The notes beneath the pieces are model-generated. The model ran no database searches and was not told the origin of the DNA. It was given only the letters and a program-made list of their open reading frames with translations. Below, piece by piece: positions 24,947 to 34,043 of a stretch of DNA of 46,882 nucleotides (within the stretch, counting starts at the first letter, position 1; each line of letters opens with the position of its first letter). The DNA is taken from contig SZXX01000052.1 in assembly GCA_005843825.1 (NCBI GenBank), forward strand, positions 1-46,882. The letters are read 5' to 3'. Made by a program: the position numbers and the translations under genes. Source of the DNA: Chlorobium sp. GTDB lineage: Bacteria > Bacteroidota > Chlorobiia > Chlorobiales > Chlorobiaceae.

Positions 24947-25360
24947 AAGCTGAAACCAGAAGTGTGCAGTCGCCGTGTAGCATCAGGCTACGGCGGAGGA
25001 AAGTCCGAACTTCACAGGGCAGGGTGCCGGTCGAGAGTCTAAGACTCAAGCCTGGGGATGACGGCGCAAGCCGGTTATCACAGATAGTGCAACAGAAAAC
25101 AAACCGCTCCGGGCAACCGGAGTAAGGGTGAAATGGCGGTGTAAGAGACCACCAGACATTACAGCAATGTAATGTGCTTGGCAAACCTCCCCGAAGCAAG
25201 GCTAAATAGGAAAACTTTCTCCTCTCGGGGGGATAAGAGTGGCCCGCTCAAATCCGAAAGGAGAGTTTTCGGGTAAGCCGCATTAGATAAATGGCTGCAG
25301 TTTTAACCGGCTTCGGCCGGTTAATCCACAGAATTCGGCTTATAGCTTCGGTTTCAGCTT
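24947..25360 (+). ncRNA. rnpB: RNase P RNA, class A
   Basis: The catalytic RNA of RNase P, which trims tRNA 5' leaders. AAGCTGAAACC (24947-24957) pairs with GGTTTCAGCTT (25350-25360) as helix P1. The conserved core is plain: GAGGAAAGTCCGAACTTCAC, CAGGGTGCCGG, AAGGGTGAAATGGCGGTGTA then AGAGACCACCA, and near the 3' end ACAGAATTCGGCTTATAG. Length of 414 bases is usual for class A. P1 is followed by a run of T (25359-25366), which doubles as terminator. Confidence 0.95.
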
Positions 25361-25412
25361 TTTTTTATCTTCCGCTCAATACTACTGTCGTCTCAGCCGC
25401 GCAGTGCTCCCT

Positions 25413-26636
25413 CTAGTACCCCAGGTTGCGCTTGTTTCGGGAAAAATTCATTGCCAGTCCTACCATAATCATATTTCCAATCAAGGAAGATCCTCCATAC
25501 GAAACAAATGGCAGAGGAACGCCAATGACAGGAATAAGACCAATGGTCATCCCTGTATTGATAACAATATGAATAAATAACAGCGATACATATCCGGTCA
25601 GGGTTAATTCAACAAACCTGTTTTTAATAGCGAATATTGCCCAGATCAACCTGAGAATCAGCGTCAGATAGAGTGACAGCAAGAGTGCCGCTCCTATAAA
25701 ACCAAGCTCTTCGCCAATAACACAAAAAATAAAATCGGTCCATTGTGCGGGAATAAATCGCAGTTGTGTCTGTGTTCCATGAAGAAATCCTTTCCCTAAA
25801 AACCCTCCTGAACTTATTGCAATTTTGGCCTGAAGAACATTATATCCCGCTCCCTGAGGATCGTTCATTGGATCAAGAAATGTCTGAATTCTATCGATTT
25901 GATGCGGCTTGAGTATGCTGTTGGCAAACTTGTGAGTAACAAGGCTGGTCGCAAGACCTGTGCAGATGACAAGTAACTGATGAAGCTGAAATTTCTTGCG
26001 ATGCAGAATCAATATGATAAACAGCAACAGGGCAAACCCGATAATAAAATAAATATTGAAAAACCCGCTGATCATAAGAATCAGGGGAAAAGCAACCAGC
26101 ATGAGGATGTAGATATCGAACCCAGAAACAATAAGCATGGGGGCAATAAATGACATACAGGTAATTGTTGTTCCCATATCAAGCTGAAGTATGATCAGCA
26201 GGGCCGGAAAAAAAGCAATTCCTAGAGCAATGAAAAAATGGGGTAATGAGCGGATATCTGTTTCGTCATCAGAGAGAAATCTTGCAAGAGCAAGAATAGT
26301 GGACATTTTAGCTATTTCGGAGGGCTGAAAACTGAAAAAGCCAATTTTTATCCAGCTTGAGTGACCGCCAACTTTTTTACCAAACAGCAGTACTGCTACC
26401 AGGAGCAAAATCCCTATCGCATAAAAGATATAGGCGTTATCACGGATAACACGGACATCATGGGAGTAGACAAACGACATAACAACGAGACCTATCACGC
26501 CCCAGGAAAACTGACGATAAAACAAGGTTGCATCACCAGTTCCGTGGGTTGCGCTATAGACCGCCATCAATCCGATAACTATAATACCCAGCATCGGAAC
26601 CAGAAACCATAAATCGAGTTTGCTTTGTTTTTCCAT
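25413..26636 (-). CDS. rodA: rod shape-determining protein RodA (SEDS peptidoglycan polymerase)
   Basis: Polytopic membrane protein of the SEDS family that polymerises lipid II glycan strands during cell elongation, with a class B penicillin-binding protein partner. The 407-residue sequence has about ten membrane helices and family motifs: [20 protein letters not shown] (the catalytic-site region with the conserved PSE), [40 protein letters not shown] and near the end [17 protein letters not shown]-like ([20 protein letters not shown]). It overlaps no neighbour. The typical partners mreC and pbp2 are not in view. The gene ends opposite rnpB. Confidence 0.93.
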   Translation of the reverse strand: MEKQSKLDLWFLVPMLGIIVIGLMAVYSATHGTGDATLFYRQFSWGVIGLVVMSFVYSHDVRVIRDNAYIFYAIGILLLVAVLLFGKKVGGHSSWIKIGFFSFQPSEIAKMSTILALARFLSDDETDIRSLPHFFIALGIAFFPALLIILQLDMGTTITCMSFIAPMLIVSGFDIYILMLVAFPLILMISGFFNIYFIIGFALLLFIILILHRKKFQLHQLLVICTGLATSLVTHKFANSILKPHQIDRIQTFLDPMNDPQGAGYNVLQAKIAISSGGFLGKGFLHGTQTQLRFIPAQWTDFIFCVIGEELGFIGAALLLSLYLTLILRLIWAIFAIKNRFVELTLTGYVSLLFIHIVINTGMTIGLIPVIGVPLPFVSYGGSSLIGNMIMVGLAMNFSRNKRNLGY

Positions 26637-26679
26637 CTTGCTATTGAAATTCGCGGCTAATTAACTCTGAGGGGTTTCG

Positions 26680-27255
26680 TCACAGGATGGCCAGCATATC
26701 CATGGTCTTGCGCACCCTGCCAATCCTTGGAAATATAGTTTCTACGCTATGCTGGTGTTCCGAAGCGCTCCGACTACTCATCGCATCCTCAACAAAGAAT
26801 TGCTGATAGCCATATTCATAGGCAAAGCGAGCAGTGCTTTCGACGCCGATATTGGTTGAAATACCGCATAAAACGATAGTATCAATTTTCCTGCGGCGCA
26901 ATTGCAAATCCAGATCCGTACCATAAAAAGCTCCCCACTGCTTTTTAGTGATACGCTGATCATTTTCCTGCGGGTTAAGCTCCGGTACAAGATCACTCCA
27001 ATCAGCACTCTGTTGTGCTTTTGACAAGGGTGTTATGCTATCCGTAACAGGCACAAGACGGTCTTTGCCGTCAGGTGAGGCAGAGACATTAACTAAAAAA
27101 ACCGGCATATGATTGTTACGGAATGCTTCTGCCAATTTTGCAGCATTAAGAATAACCGTATGAGCGTCATAAGGCTTTGTCGGCAGTGCGGTTATACCCT
27201 TCTGCAGATCTATGATTACTAAAGCTGTTGAAAATTTATCAATCGAAGTGTCCAT
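26680..27255 (-). CDS. isochorismatase-family cysteine hydrolase
   Basis: The 191-residue protein has the triad of the family: Asp16 in VIIDLQKG, Lys104 or Lys105 in RITKKQWGAF, and Cys130 in IVLCGISTNIGVESTAR, plus the usual SRSASEHQHSVE segment. These enzymes hydrolyse isochorismate, nicotinamide, ureidoacrylate or carbamates; the exact substrate is not readable. It has no signal peptide, so cytoplasmic. It lies upstream of rodA on the same strand with a 43-base gap, but no shared function is evident. Confidence 0.88.
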   Translation of the reverse strand: MDTSIDKFSTALVIIDLQKGITALPTKPYDAHTVILNAAKLAEAFRNNHMPVFLVNVSASPDGKDRLVPVTDSITPLSKAQQSADWSDLVPELNPQENDQRITKKQWGAFYGTDLDLQLRRRKIDTIVLCGISTNIGVESTARFAYEYGYQQFFVEDAMSSRSASEHQHSVETIFPRIGRVRKTMDMLAIL

Positions 27256-27470
27256 GAATGTGAGAAGGGGAAAGATAGTTTAACCTTGAAATCATAATAA
27301 CGTTTTATACGATAATACACTGAAAAACATGCGCGGGGCAAGCAAAAAAATAGCGAGCACAAGCTTTTTGAAAAATTACCGTCAAAACCAATGTATCAAT
27401 ACAGAATAGAAAAGAGTCATGTTGGATGATGGAATGCCAGATCTTTTATAACAATAACCTGAGAAAAACG

Positions 27471-28064
27471 ATGAAAAAGACAATGATGATGGTGCTGACG
27501 GCCACAATGCTTGGTATTGGAAGTATTGCTTCAGCTGCAACGGATTACAGCCGCTATTCAGATACACAACTGGGTGGGCTTCGGGCCAAAATACAGAAGG
27601 CCTCAAGCGAAGAGCAAATCGCCTATCGGCATGAGTGGCATAAACGACTGGCCGAACTCGGGCCTGATAAAGGTGAGTACTCTTTTAGATCGTCAGAGGG
27701 AGATAGGAAGGGACGCCACGGCGGGATAAACAGATGGAAGGAAAAACTTGGATTAAACGAGAGCCAAAGTGCCAAACTCAAGGAGCTCCGTGAGAAGCAG
27801 TTCAGTCTTGTTGTTGCTGAACGAAAAGAGCTGGTATCATTAAACCGCCAGCTTCACGATGAGTCATTCAAAGAAAGCCCTGACAAGAATAAAATTGATG
27901 AGCTTTCAGAGAAAATCGGCAAAAAACATGCAGCGCTTGCCCGCCTGAAAAGCAGTCATCTGTCAGAACTTGCATCAATACTGACACCGGCACAGCGCGA
28001 TAAAATGCAGACAATAAGAGATGCACGAGAGCTACGGGGGCATTATGGCAGAAGGTTAGAATAA
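27471..28064 (+). CDS. Spy/CpxP-like periplasmic LTxxQ-motif protein
   Basis: The frame opens at 27426, but the ATG at 27471 begins a good signal peptide (MKKTMMMVLTATMLGIGSIA, cut after ASA), so this start is chosen. The mature part (to residue 197) is highly charged and helical, with KLGLNESQSAKLKELREKQF and a final SILTPAQRDKMQTIRDAREL, the LTxxQ pattern of Spy/CpxP chaperones and metal sensors. These bind unfolded periplasmic proteins or damp envelope stress signalling. A strong terminator follows. A short copy of its 3' end is found at 31835-31904. Confidence 0.75.
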   Translation: MKKTMMMVLTATMLGIGSIASAATDYSRYSDTQLGGLRAKIQKASSEEQIAYRHEWHKRLAELGPDKGEYSFRSSEGDRKGRHGGINRWKEKLGLNESQSAKLKELREKQFSLVVAERKELVSLNRQLHDESFKESPDKNKIDELSEKIGKKHAALARLKSSHLSELASILTPAQRDKMQTIRDARELRGHYGRRLE

Positions 28065-28087
28065 TTAAAACCTTATATCAGCATCAA

Positions 28088-28128
28088 AAAGCAGGCCGGA
28101 CAGCAATGACGGCCTGCTTTATTTTTTG
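28088..28128 (+). terminator. terminator after the Spy-like gene
   Basis: AAAGCAGGCCG and CGGCCTGCTTT form an 11-bp stem, followed by ATTTTTTG. Confidence 0.85.
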
Positions 28129-28345
28129 TTAAAAAAACAGTTATTATCGACCTGTGCCGGTATAGTTTTTCGATATGACCAAAAAAGGGTACATTTTCGA
28201 AAGACGGTCTGTAGTTGAAGCTAACTCGGCTTCGAACTCGCATTGAACAAACATTGATTCATTACTGTTCTTTCACAATAGGTACTATTAATTCGCCAAG
28301 ATCACCAGTACCCACCCTTTCTCATTCAAGACAGTTTCTATCGCT

Positions 28346-29662
28346 ATGAAATTTACCAGGCATACCGTTTCGGGCATTGTTATTGTTTTATGTGCCCTTT
28401 TTATTACTCCCCTGTACCTTGGTGCTGCTGAGGCTGGAGAATATATAGCTATCCGAAAGGAAGGATCGGGCAAAATTGCTCTGGTACTCGGGAAATCCGA
28501 TGCAGAGGGAAAAAGGGATAGTGATTGGGCTCAGAATCTCGATGCTGTTATACGTGACGGTCTGGATTTTACAAAGCTTTTCACGTTGATCTCTCCCCCG
28601 CTCAACATAAAGGAGACGGGCGACAAAAAGAACGTGACGATTAATTTTGGTGCTCTTAATTCTGTAGGCGGAGAAGTTTATGCAGGGGGCAGTGTTTCAA
28701 AAAAATCAGGCAACATCAATTTTGAAGTCGAAGTTTACGAAACTGCAAGCGCAAGGCCTCTATTGAAAAAAACCTATACTGGCAAAGAGGAGCAGCTTCG
28801 TTCTATCGGCCATGCATTCTGTGAGGATCTTGTTGAACTTCTTACCGGTAAAAAGTCGGTTTTCGGCAGCAGGATTGTTTTTGTATCAAATAAAACAAGC
28901 TGTAAGGAGATCTATGAATGTGATTTTGATGGCCAGGGTTTAGAACAACTGACCAATTCCCGCTCGATCTCTCTGACACCGGCGCTCTCTCCTGATGGCA
29001 GGTATCTTGCCTACACTGATTTTTCTTCAGGCAGACCGGCTCTCAGTATAAAGAACCTTGAAGAGAAAAAAACGACTGTCGCGAGCAAAAGCGGCGTAAG
29101 CATTGCCCCCAGCTGGAGAAATAATAACGAAGTTGCGACAACCCTCTCTTTTGAAGGTGATCAGAATATCTATCTTGTAAACCCTAACGGCTCTGTTTCC
29201 CGAAGAGTTACCAACAGCAGGAGTATAGATGTTTCACCAACATTTTCTTCCGATGGAAGTAGAATGGCATTTGTCTCTTCGCGAAACGGAGCACCTCAAA
29301 TCTTTATCCAGGATATCCAGTCTGGAGCGGTTAAGAGACTGACCTTCAATGGAAAATATAATACGCAGCCAGCATGGTCGCCTGCAGGTAATAGAATTGC
29401 ATACTCAACAATGCAGAGTAAAGGTGAAACCGATTTATTTGTTATCAATGCTGATGGAACCGGGCTGCAGCAGTTGACAAGAAAATCAGGAGAAAACGAA
29501 CACCCATCATGGTCGCCTGACGGGGGAATGATTGTATTTTCCTCCAGCCGTCAGGGCAAGAAAAAATTATTTGTCATGGATTCGACAGGAGAGAATCAGA
29601 GACGTTTATTGCAGGGTGAGGGAGAAGAGATGCAGCCATCCTGGTCGTTGTTCAGGAAGTAA
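28346..29662 (+). CDS. tolB: Tol-Pal system beta-propeller protein TolB
   Basis: Periplasmic partner of Pal in the Tol-Pal complex, which keeps the outer membrane tied during division. The 438-residue protein has a signal peptide (residues 1-30, cut near AAEAGE), an N-terminal domain with Tol-like DWAQNLDAVIRDGLDFTKLF, and six blades with the repeats LSPDGRYLAYTDFSSGRPAL, FSSDGSRMAFVSSRNGAPQI, WSPAGNRIAYSTM and WSPDGGMIVFSSSRQGKK. No pal, tolA, tolQ or tolR is nearby, unlike in Proteobacteria. tatA follows after 92 bases on the same strand. Confidence 0.93.
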   Translation: MKFTRHTVSGIVIVLCALFITPLYLGAAEAGEYIAIRKEGSGKIALVLGKSDAEGKRDSDWAQNLDAVIRDGLDFTKLFTLISPPLNIKETGDKKNVTINFGALNSVGGEVYAGGSVSKKSGNINFEVEVYETASARPLLKKTYTGKEEQLRSIGHAFCEDLVELLTGKKSVFGSRIVFVSNKTSCKEIYECDFDGQGLEQLTNSRSISLTPALSPDGRYLAYTDFSSGRPALSIKNLEEKKTTVASKSGVSIAPSWRNNNEVATTLSFEGDQNIYLVNPNGSVSRRVTNSRSIDVSPTFSSDGSRMAFVSSRNGAPQIFIQDIQSGAVKRLTFNGKYNTQPAWSPAGNRIAYSTMQSKGETDLFVINADGTGLQQLTRKSGENEHPSWSPDGGMIVFSSSRQGKKKLFVMDSTGENQRRLLQGEGEEMQPSWSLFRK

Positions 29663-29754
29663 AAAATAAATACTCTTTTAAAACGCTTGCGTCAAGAGTA
29701 AATTTACTTTCAGATATCAGATTATAATTTAAATATAACCAACGCGGAGCAGCT

Positions 29755-29994
29755 ATGTTTGGAGAGATGGATTTAGTACTTATAGGCGGTGTCGTCCTGT
29801 TGCTTTTTGGCCCATCAAAACTGCCTGAGCTTATGAAGGGTATGGGAAAGGGTATACGGGAGTTTAAAAAAGCACAGGCCGATATTGAAACAGAAATTAA
29901 CAGGGTTGTGCATGCTCCTTCGGAGTTAGATAAACCCGCCAAGAGTGCTGCATCTATAGCTGAGACAGAAGTATCAGGCGTAACTAAATCTTAA
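29755..29994 (+). CDS. tatA: Sec-independent protein translocase subunit TatA
   Basis: The 79-residue protein has one N-terminal membrane helix ([13 protein letters not shown], residues about 7-20), the FGPSKLPEL hinge, an amphipathic helix ([19 protein letters not shown]) and a soluble tail. TatA forms the pore that exports folded proteins with twin-arginine signals, in concert with TatC. It follows tolB. TatC is not in the window. A terminator follows. Confidence 0.93.
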   Translation: MFGEMDLVLIGGVVLLLFGPSKLPELMKGMGKGIREFKKAQADIETEINRVVHAPSELDKPAKSAASIAETEVSGVTKS

Positions 29995-30032
29995 GCTGTC
30001 ACTCAGGTGTAGCGCGTCATAAGAAATTGCTC

Positions 30033-30083
30033 AACCATTGAACCGGAAAGTCTGCGATAAGTATTCCGGCTCAATGGTTTTTC
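30033..30083 (+). terminator. terminator after tatA
   Basis: AACCATTGAACCGGAA and TTCCGGCTCAATGGTT form a 16-bp stem with one mismatch around a 16-base loop, followed by TTTTT. It also separates tatA from the convergent barrel-protein gene. Confidence 0.8.
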
Positions 30084-30090
30084 GTTTGTT

Positions 30091-30813
30091 TCAGATACCA
30101 ATCTGCAGACCAAGCAGCACGCTGTTGCTAGATAATCTATTGTTTTCAAAGAGGGTGTCGACGATTACGTTTGTTGCAAAGTAGCGGTAGCGGGCATCCA
30201 GTTTTATAGTACTGCTGAGCGGGATTGTAACGCCTACGCCGACCTGATATGCGAATGAGGATTCATTGATGGATGGCAAGTTTGCAAATCCACTGGGCAG
30301 GGTCAAGCTTTTGGCATTGACATTTGCTACGCCTAACCCAGCTGTGAGATATGGCTGGGCAACACCGAAAGCAGGAATATCATAGTAGCCGTTGGCCAGA
30401 AAAGAGAGTACGGAGATATCCCTGTTGACATTTACCCCGTAATAATTATTATTGTTGTTTGTCTGATAACCAACTTCCCCCTCAAGCCGGCAGTTGTTTT
30501 TAAAACCATAGCCGACAGCGCCAAGAAGAGTTACGCCTGAATTATAGTTATAGTAGTTGCTGAAATCACCATTCCTCATTTCTACTCCACCAATATCGGC
30601 ACTGACGTATGCGCCTGAGGGTAATGAAACCGGTACAATCCACCTGCCAGGACGAGTATAGACAACTGAGGGTGAGGGTGACCACCTGCCATTACCAATT
30701 TCTACAGCCGAATCCGGTATTGCCTTTCGGGGATACCCTCCATCTTCGGCGAAAGCTGGTAATGCCCCGATACAAAGGCCAGCTACCAATAATGTCATCA
30801 CTCTCTTTTTCAT
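30091..30813 (-). CDS. outer-membrane beta-barrel protein (OmpA/OMP_b-brl type)
   Basis: The 240-residue protein has a signal peptide (MKKRVMTLLVAGLCIGALPA, cut after AFA) and a small beta barrel of about eight strands, shown by alternating polar and hydrophobic stretches such as GVTLLGAVGYGFKNNCRLEG then EVGYQ, ISVLSFLANGYYDI, QPYLTAGLGVANV, AYQVGVGVTIP, LDARYRYFA, and the terminal SVLLGLQIGI, ending in a hydrophobic residue as barrels do. It resembles the porin-like opacity family. It is probably a structural or adhesive outer-membrane protein. The next gene (30890) lies 76 bases upstream on the same strand. Confidence 0.8.
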   Translation of the reverse strand: MKKRVMTLLVAGLCIGALPAFAEDGGYPRKAIPDSAVEIGNGRWSPSPSVVYTRPGRWIVPVSLPSGAYVSADIGGVEMRNGDFSNYYNYNSGVTLLGAVGYGFKNNCRLEGEVGYQTNNNNNYYGVNVNRDISVLSFLANGYYDIPAFGVAQPYLTAGLGVANVNAKSLTLPSGFANLPSINESSFAYQVGVGVTIPLSSTIKLDARYRYFATNVIVDTLFENNRLSSNSVLLGLQIGI

Positions 30814-30889
30814 TGTTTTAAATGTTTATTGATTAAAATCAGGGGATGTCAGATAACCCTTGACCAACTTCAATACCAATTACTACAAC

Positions 30890-31441
30890 TCATTTGTTAT
30901 CGCTGTCAGTTGAAGGAGTGCCACGAGGCGAATCGTTAAGATTTTTGCTGTCATTGATATCGCCATGATGCCCCTGTTTGTCTTGAACAGCATTATTTGG
31001 CGAATCATTATCACGGGCTTTGCGGATATCATCAATGCTGTGTTTTTTTATAATATCCGGAAGATCGTTTTCATGAATAACAACCCATGGACCACGGTAA
31101 GCTGTTGAAGAATACCAGCTATTGTTATTATAGGTATAGTAGAGGTTATCGTAATAGATCATGTCAACAGGAGTTCCAACGGAAACGGAAAAACCGTAAC
31201 CCGGTAAAACGATGAAACTTGGGCGTGTATCAATAACCAGATACCCTCCATTCCAACCCCAATAGGGAACGCCCCATCCCCAATATGGTCGGGCCCACCC
31301 AAAATACGGACCTCTGAAACCCCAATGTGGCCCTCCTCCCCATCCATGATAACGCAGTCTTCCTTCCGCGTGAGCGCCAGTGGGAGCCGAAGCAAGAAGT
31401 ATTCCTGCAATCCCAGCCACTAAACAGATATTTTTTTTCAT
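30890..31441 (-). CDS. secreted Gly/Trp/Tyr-rich protein
   Basis: The 183-residue protein has a signal peptide (MKKNICLVAGIAGILLASAP, cut near AHA), then a repeat-rich segment of Gly, Trp, Tyr and Pro (PHWGFRGPYFGWARPYWGWG), then a conserved-looking part with YYDNLYYTYNNNSWYSSTAY and GPWVVIHENDLPDIIKKHSI. The Asp/Asn/Ser-rich C terminus (residues 150-183) is probably disordered. Similar secreted proteins with YYDNxYYxxxxxxWYxxxxYxGPWV occur in other bacteria; function unknown. It lies upstream of the barrel-protein gene in the same direction, so the two may share a transcript. Confidence 0.75.
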   Translation of the reverse strand: MKKNICLVAGIAGILLASAPTGAHAEGRLRYHGWGGGPHWGFRGPYFGWARPYWGWGVPYWGWNGGYLVIDTRPSFIVLPGYGFSVSVGTPVDMIYYDNLYYTYNNNSWYSSTAYRGPWVVIHENDLPDIIKKHSIDDIRKARDNDSPNNAVQDKQGHHGDINDSKNLNDSPRGTPSTDSDNK

Positions 31442-31740
31442 CTTTTTTCTCCTGTTAAAGAAACATGGCTGACATGACCCGCTGTTTCTGTTCTCTTGAA
31501 TCGATATGTATTCATCATCATTCTTTTTCTTTTATAGAATTTGACGATCATTTTTTTCATTTCCTGTGCATGAATTCTATTTTTTAAAACTCATTTAACT
31601 AAGTAAACATTTCAGTGAAGAGCTTTGTCATATTTTTTTCCCACATGGTTTTGAAAAATCTATCGTCAAAAGGAAAATGTGCAAAGGTTAGAGAGAGAAG
31701 AGAAAAGACAGTTGGCAGTTGGCGGTAGAAGAGTTGGGGA

Positions 31741-31786
31741 ATAGGGCCTATAGGACTTATGGGACTTATAGGGCTTATACTTATAC
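31741..31786. repeat. CTTATAGG-type palindromic repeat, locus B
   Basis: Reads as near-tandem 9-10 base units (CCTATAGGAC, TTATGGGAC, TTATAGGGC, TTATAC), close to loci 12172-12202 and 40462-40497. A GTTGGCA repeat sits just before it. Confidence 0.7.
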
Positions 31787-31834
31787 AGGGAGATTTCTCA
31801 CTGACGTTCGAAATGACAGTTGGGAGGAACGTTA

Positions 31835-31904
31835 GAAAATGCAGACAATAAGCGATGCCATCCAGCTTCGGGGGCATTGTAACCTATCCTTTCAATAATT
31901 AAAC
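31835..31904 (+). pseudogene. remnant of a Spy-like gene 3' end
   Basis: Codons here read KMQTISDAIQLRGHCNLSFQ and stop, against KMQTIRDARELRGHYGRRLE at the end of the Spy-like gene (27471-28064). The DNA keeps AATGCAGACAATAAG and GGGGGCATT, and the post-stop AATAATTAAA is also shared. It is the leftover of a duplicated or second gene copy. Confidence 0.6.
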
Positions 31905-31917
31905 CAGGGGGCTTATT

Positions 31918-32280
31918 ATGAAAAAAATTTTACTGGTCGTTACGCTCTGTCTTCTTTCGTTCCAGACAGCTCAGGCGGAATTTAAAACAGGAAATGGATT
32001 GGTTGCCACGTGGCGGGAATACCAGAAGTCATGCACCGGAAAAACTTATAATCCCAATGATGATGGATTTTACACTGGCTATATAGCTGCTGTGTGCGAC
32101 TCTTCCACGCATATTCTTTTCAGCATACCTGAGGGCGCAACACTTGGACAAGCCTGTGATGTGGTCGGCAAGTGGCTCGATGGGCATCCTGAAGAGTGGA
32201 ACAAACCGGCTCAGCAACTGGTCGTTAAGGCTCTGAAAGAAGCGTTTCCGCTGGGGAAAAAATCAGCAAAAAGGAAATGA
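31918..32280 (+). CDS. Rap1a/Tai-family secreted protein
   Basis: A 120-residue protein with signal peptide (MKKILLVVTLCLLSFQTAQA). The mature part shows the Rap1a/Tai pattern: an early FKTGNGLVATWREYQKSC, the middle GFYTGYIAAVCDS, then IPEGATLGQACDVVGKWLDG and HPEEWNKPAQQLVVKALKEA followed by FP. Cysteines at about residues 40, 60 and 82 could form disulfides. In Serratia, Rap proteins are immunity proteins against T6SS peptidoglycan hydrolase effectors. Here the gene is alone, with no effector or T6SS gene in view, so it may be an orphan immunity gene or serve another role. Good start with GGGGGC upstream. Confidence 0.75.
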   Translation: MKKILLVVTLCLLSFQTAQAEFKTGNGLVATWREYQKSCTGKTYNPNDDGFYTGYIAAVCDSSTHILFSIPEGATLGQACDVVGKWLDGHPEEWNKPAQQLVVKALKEAFPLGKKSAKRK

Positions 32281-32477
32281 CGAAGATTATAGTGCACCTG
32301 AATTCCGGATCAAATCTTAAGAAATAACTAATACAGAGTGCAGGCACAAGGAATCTTTTTGCATATTGGAATATTTTATTTTGAGAGTTCAGCCTTCAAT
32401 GGCTTTAAACTGTAAAAGGTTGGCCGAACGGGATTGAGTCCTTATCAAAAGCAAAACAATCAGGTGGAGAAATAAAG

Positions 32478-32717
32478 ATGGACCGAGGTATAATCAAAAC
32501 ATCATTGTACGCTTTGCTGTTGATGAGCATGCTTGGCTTATCAGGCTGTACGCTGGGCACTGCTGTTCAGCCCTGGGAAAAAGAGACGCTTGCGAGACCT
32601 GAAATGACCTTTGAGGGTGACAAACTTGACAAGGCTTATACTGAACATATCTACAGCAGCAAAGAGGGGGCTTCCGGTGGAGCAGGTGTTGGCGGCGGCG
32701 GTTGCGGTTGTAATTGA
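32478..32717 (+). CDS. DUF4266 lipoprotein
   Basis: A 79-residue protein with a lipoprotein signal ending LGLSGC (lipidated Cys24), then VQPWEKETLARPEMTF and KLDKAYTEHIYSSKEGASGG, ending GGGGCGCN. The pattern PWE...LARPEM...EHIY(S)SKE...GGGCGCN is diagnostic of DUF4266. The strong Gly/Cys tail suggests metal or cofactor binding. GGTGGAG lies eight bases upstream of the ATG. It is followed after 24 bases by a DUF3570 gene, the partner with which it usually occurs. Confidence 0.88.
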   Translation: MDRGIIKTSLYALLLMSMLGLSGCTLGTAVQPWEKETLARPEMTFEGDKLDKAYTEHIYSSKEGASGGAGVGGGGCGCN

Positions 32718-32741
32718 TATAAACTTCAAAACAGATTTCCT

Positions 32742-33923
32742 ATGGGATCGATTTCATCGACGACATCGACAGTTGTTCGCACTGCTTTAGCAACAGCAGC
32801 GTTGGCTTTGCCGTCACTTCAATTTGCCAATGCTGAAGCTCCACCGGAAAACGGAGTTGTCAGTTTTAAATACCTTCATTATCAAGACAGTCAGATAGGT
32901 GACGGGGTAACTGTAATAAGCGGGGCATCGTCAGCAGGGTCTTCAAGCCGTATGGGAGTCAATGCATACTCGATGACAGCATTAGTACCCGTTGCCGGTG
33001 AATGGTCTATAGGAACAACCTACACTTCCGATTCAGTTTCCGGCGCATCACCCATGTATCATTCATCGGGATTGACCAAAATGACTGATTTGCGTCGGGC
33101 AGTCGATGTAGAGCTTACACGATACTTTTCCAGAGGAACCTTGAGCATAGGAACAAGCTACTCCAAAGAGAGCGATTACCTTTCAAGAGGCTATTCGGTT
33201 CAGGGAAGCCTTTCAACGGAGGATAAAAACACCACGTTCACCCTGGGTGGGAGCATGAACAGTGATGATATCAATCCGGTTATTCCGCCATATGGCGACT
33301 ATAAAAAAAAGGTCTATTCCGGAATTTTCGGCATTACTAGAATTGTAACAAAGAGGGATATTGTACAGCTCAACATTGGGTATTCTAACGGGAACGGAGA
33401 TTTTTCTGATCCCTATAAAGTAAATGATAACAGGCCAACCCTGAAAAACAATGCCACGGTTTTAACTCGCTGGAACCATCATTTTGACTGGACTGATGGC
33501 ACGGCTAAGCTTTCGTACCGGTATTATACTGACACTTTCGGTGTCAGGGCACATACACTTGAGGGTGAATATGTTCAGCCACTGCGCAATGGCTGGACAT
33601 TGACACCCTTACTTCGCCTCTACAGTCAAAGCGAAGCGAATTTTTATGTTGCAGTTGGTGCTGCTGAAAAAGCTGATCCGACCACACCTACTCAGCCGCC
33701 AGCAAATGCGATCTATTATTCCGAAGATCAGCGCTTATCTGCTTTTGGTGCAATAACCCTTGGGTTAAAGGTCAGCAAACAGTTGAATCAGGATTGGCTG
33801 GTCGATGTTAAATACGAGGAATATGAACAGCGTAGCAGCTGGAGCGTGAATGGCAACGGTGATCCAGGGTTAGCTCCGTTTGGCGCAAGAAGCATTCAGG
33901 TTGGGTTATCGAGAAAATTTTAA
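32742..33923 (+). CDS. DUF3570 beta-rich outer-membrane protein
   Basis: The 393-residue protein has a signal peptide (residues 1-31, cut near ANA) and a long series of amphipathic beta strands: FKYLHYQDSQIGDGVTVISG, VELTRYFSRGTLSIGTSYSK, ILGIT-like repeats, LTRWNHHFDWTDGTAKLSYR, ending ARSIQVGLSRKF with a terminal Phe, as in outer-membrane barrels. This matches DUF3570, almost always found with DUF4266. In other bacteria the pair often accompanies thioredoxin-like and ApbE flavin-transferase genes, here absent. Probable role in surface redox or cofactor export, unproven. Confidence 0.85.
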   Translation: MGSISSTTSTVVRTALATAALALPSLQFANAEAPPENGVVSFKYLHYQDSQIGDGVTVISGASSAGSSSRMGVNAYSMTALVPVAGEWSIGTTYTSDSVSGASPMYHSSGLTKMTDLRRAVDVELTRYFSRGTLSIGTSYSKESDYLSRGYSVQGSLSTEDKNTTFTLGGSMNSDDINPVIPPYGDYKKKVYSGIFGITRIVTKRDIVQLNIGYSNGNGDFSDPYKVNDNRPTLKNNATVLTRWNHHFDWTDGTAKLSYRYYTDTFGVRAHTLEGEYVQPLRNGWTLTPLLRLYSQSEANFYVAVGAAEKADPTTPTQPPANAIYYSEDQRLSAFGAITLGLKVSKQLNQDWLVDVKYEEYEQRSSWSVNGNGDPGLAPFGARSIQVGLSRKF

Positions 33924-34043
33924 CCGCGAAACAAAGGCTTGTTGAGGTCTATCAGTAATCCACTTTAGAATAGCGACGCTCAAGGGGCTTTTTTCGCCAG
34001 TATGAATGCAAAATTTTATTCGTGTCTGGTTACTCAGGGAAGA

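Larger units (their letters stand above)
31442..31917. other. gene-free stretch with repeats and a gene-tail remnant
   Basis: This 476-base stretch contains an AT-rich part (31500-31600), a GTTGGCA-type repeat (31710-31724), a CTTATAGG-type repeat cluster (31741-31786) and a short copy of the 3' end of the Spy-like gene (31835-31904). I see no intact gene. Confidence 0.65.

Noticed and set aside
24816-25199. 127-codon open frame on the minus strand across rnpB
   Set aside because: It lies over the conserved core of RNase P RNA and the zinc-ribbon gene end; the RNA assignment explains the sequence.
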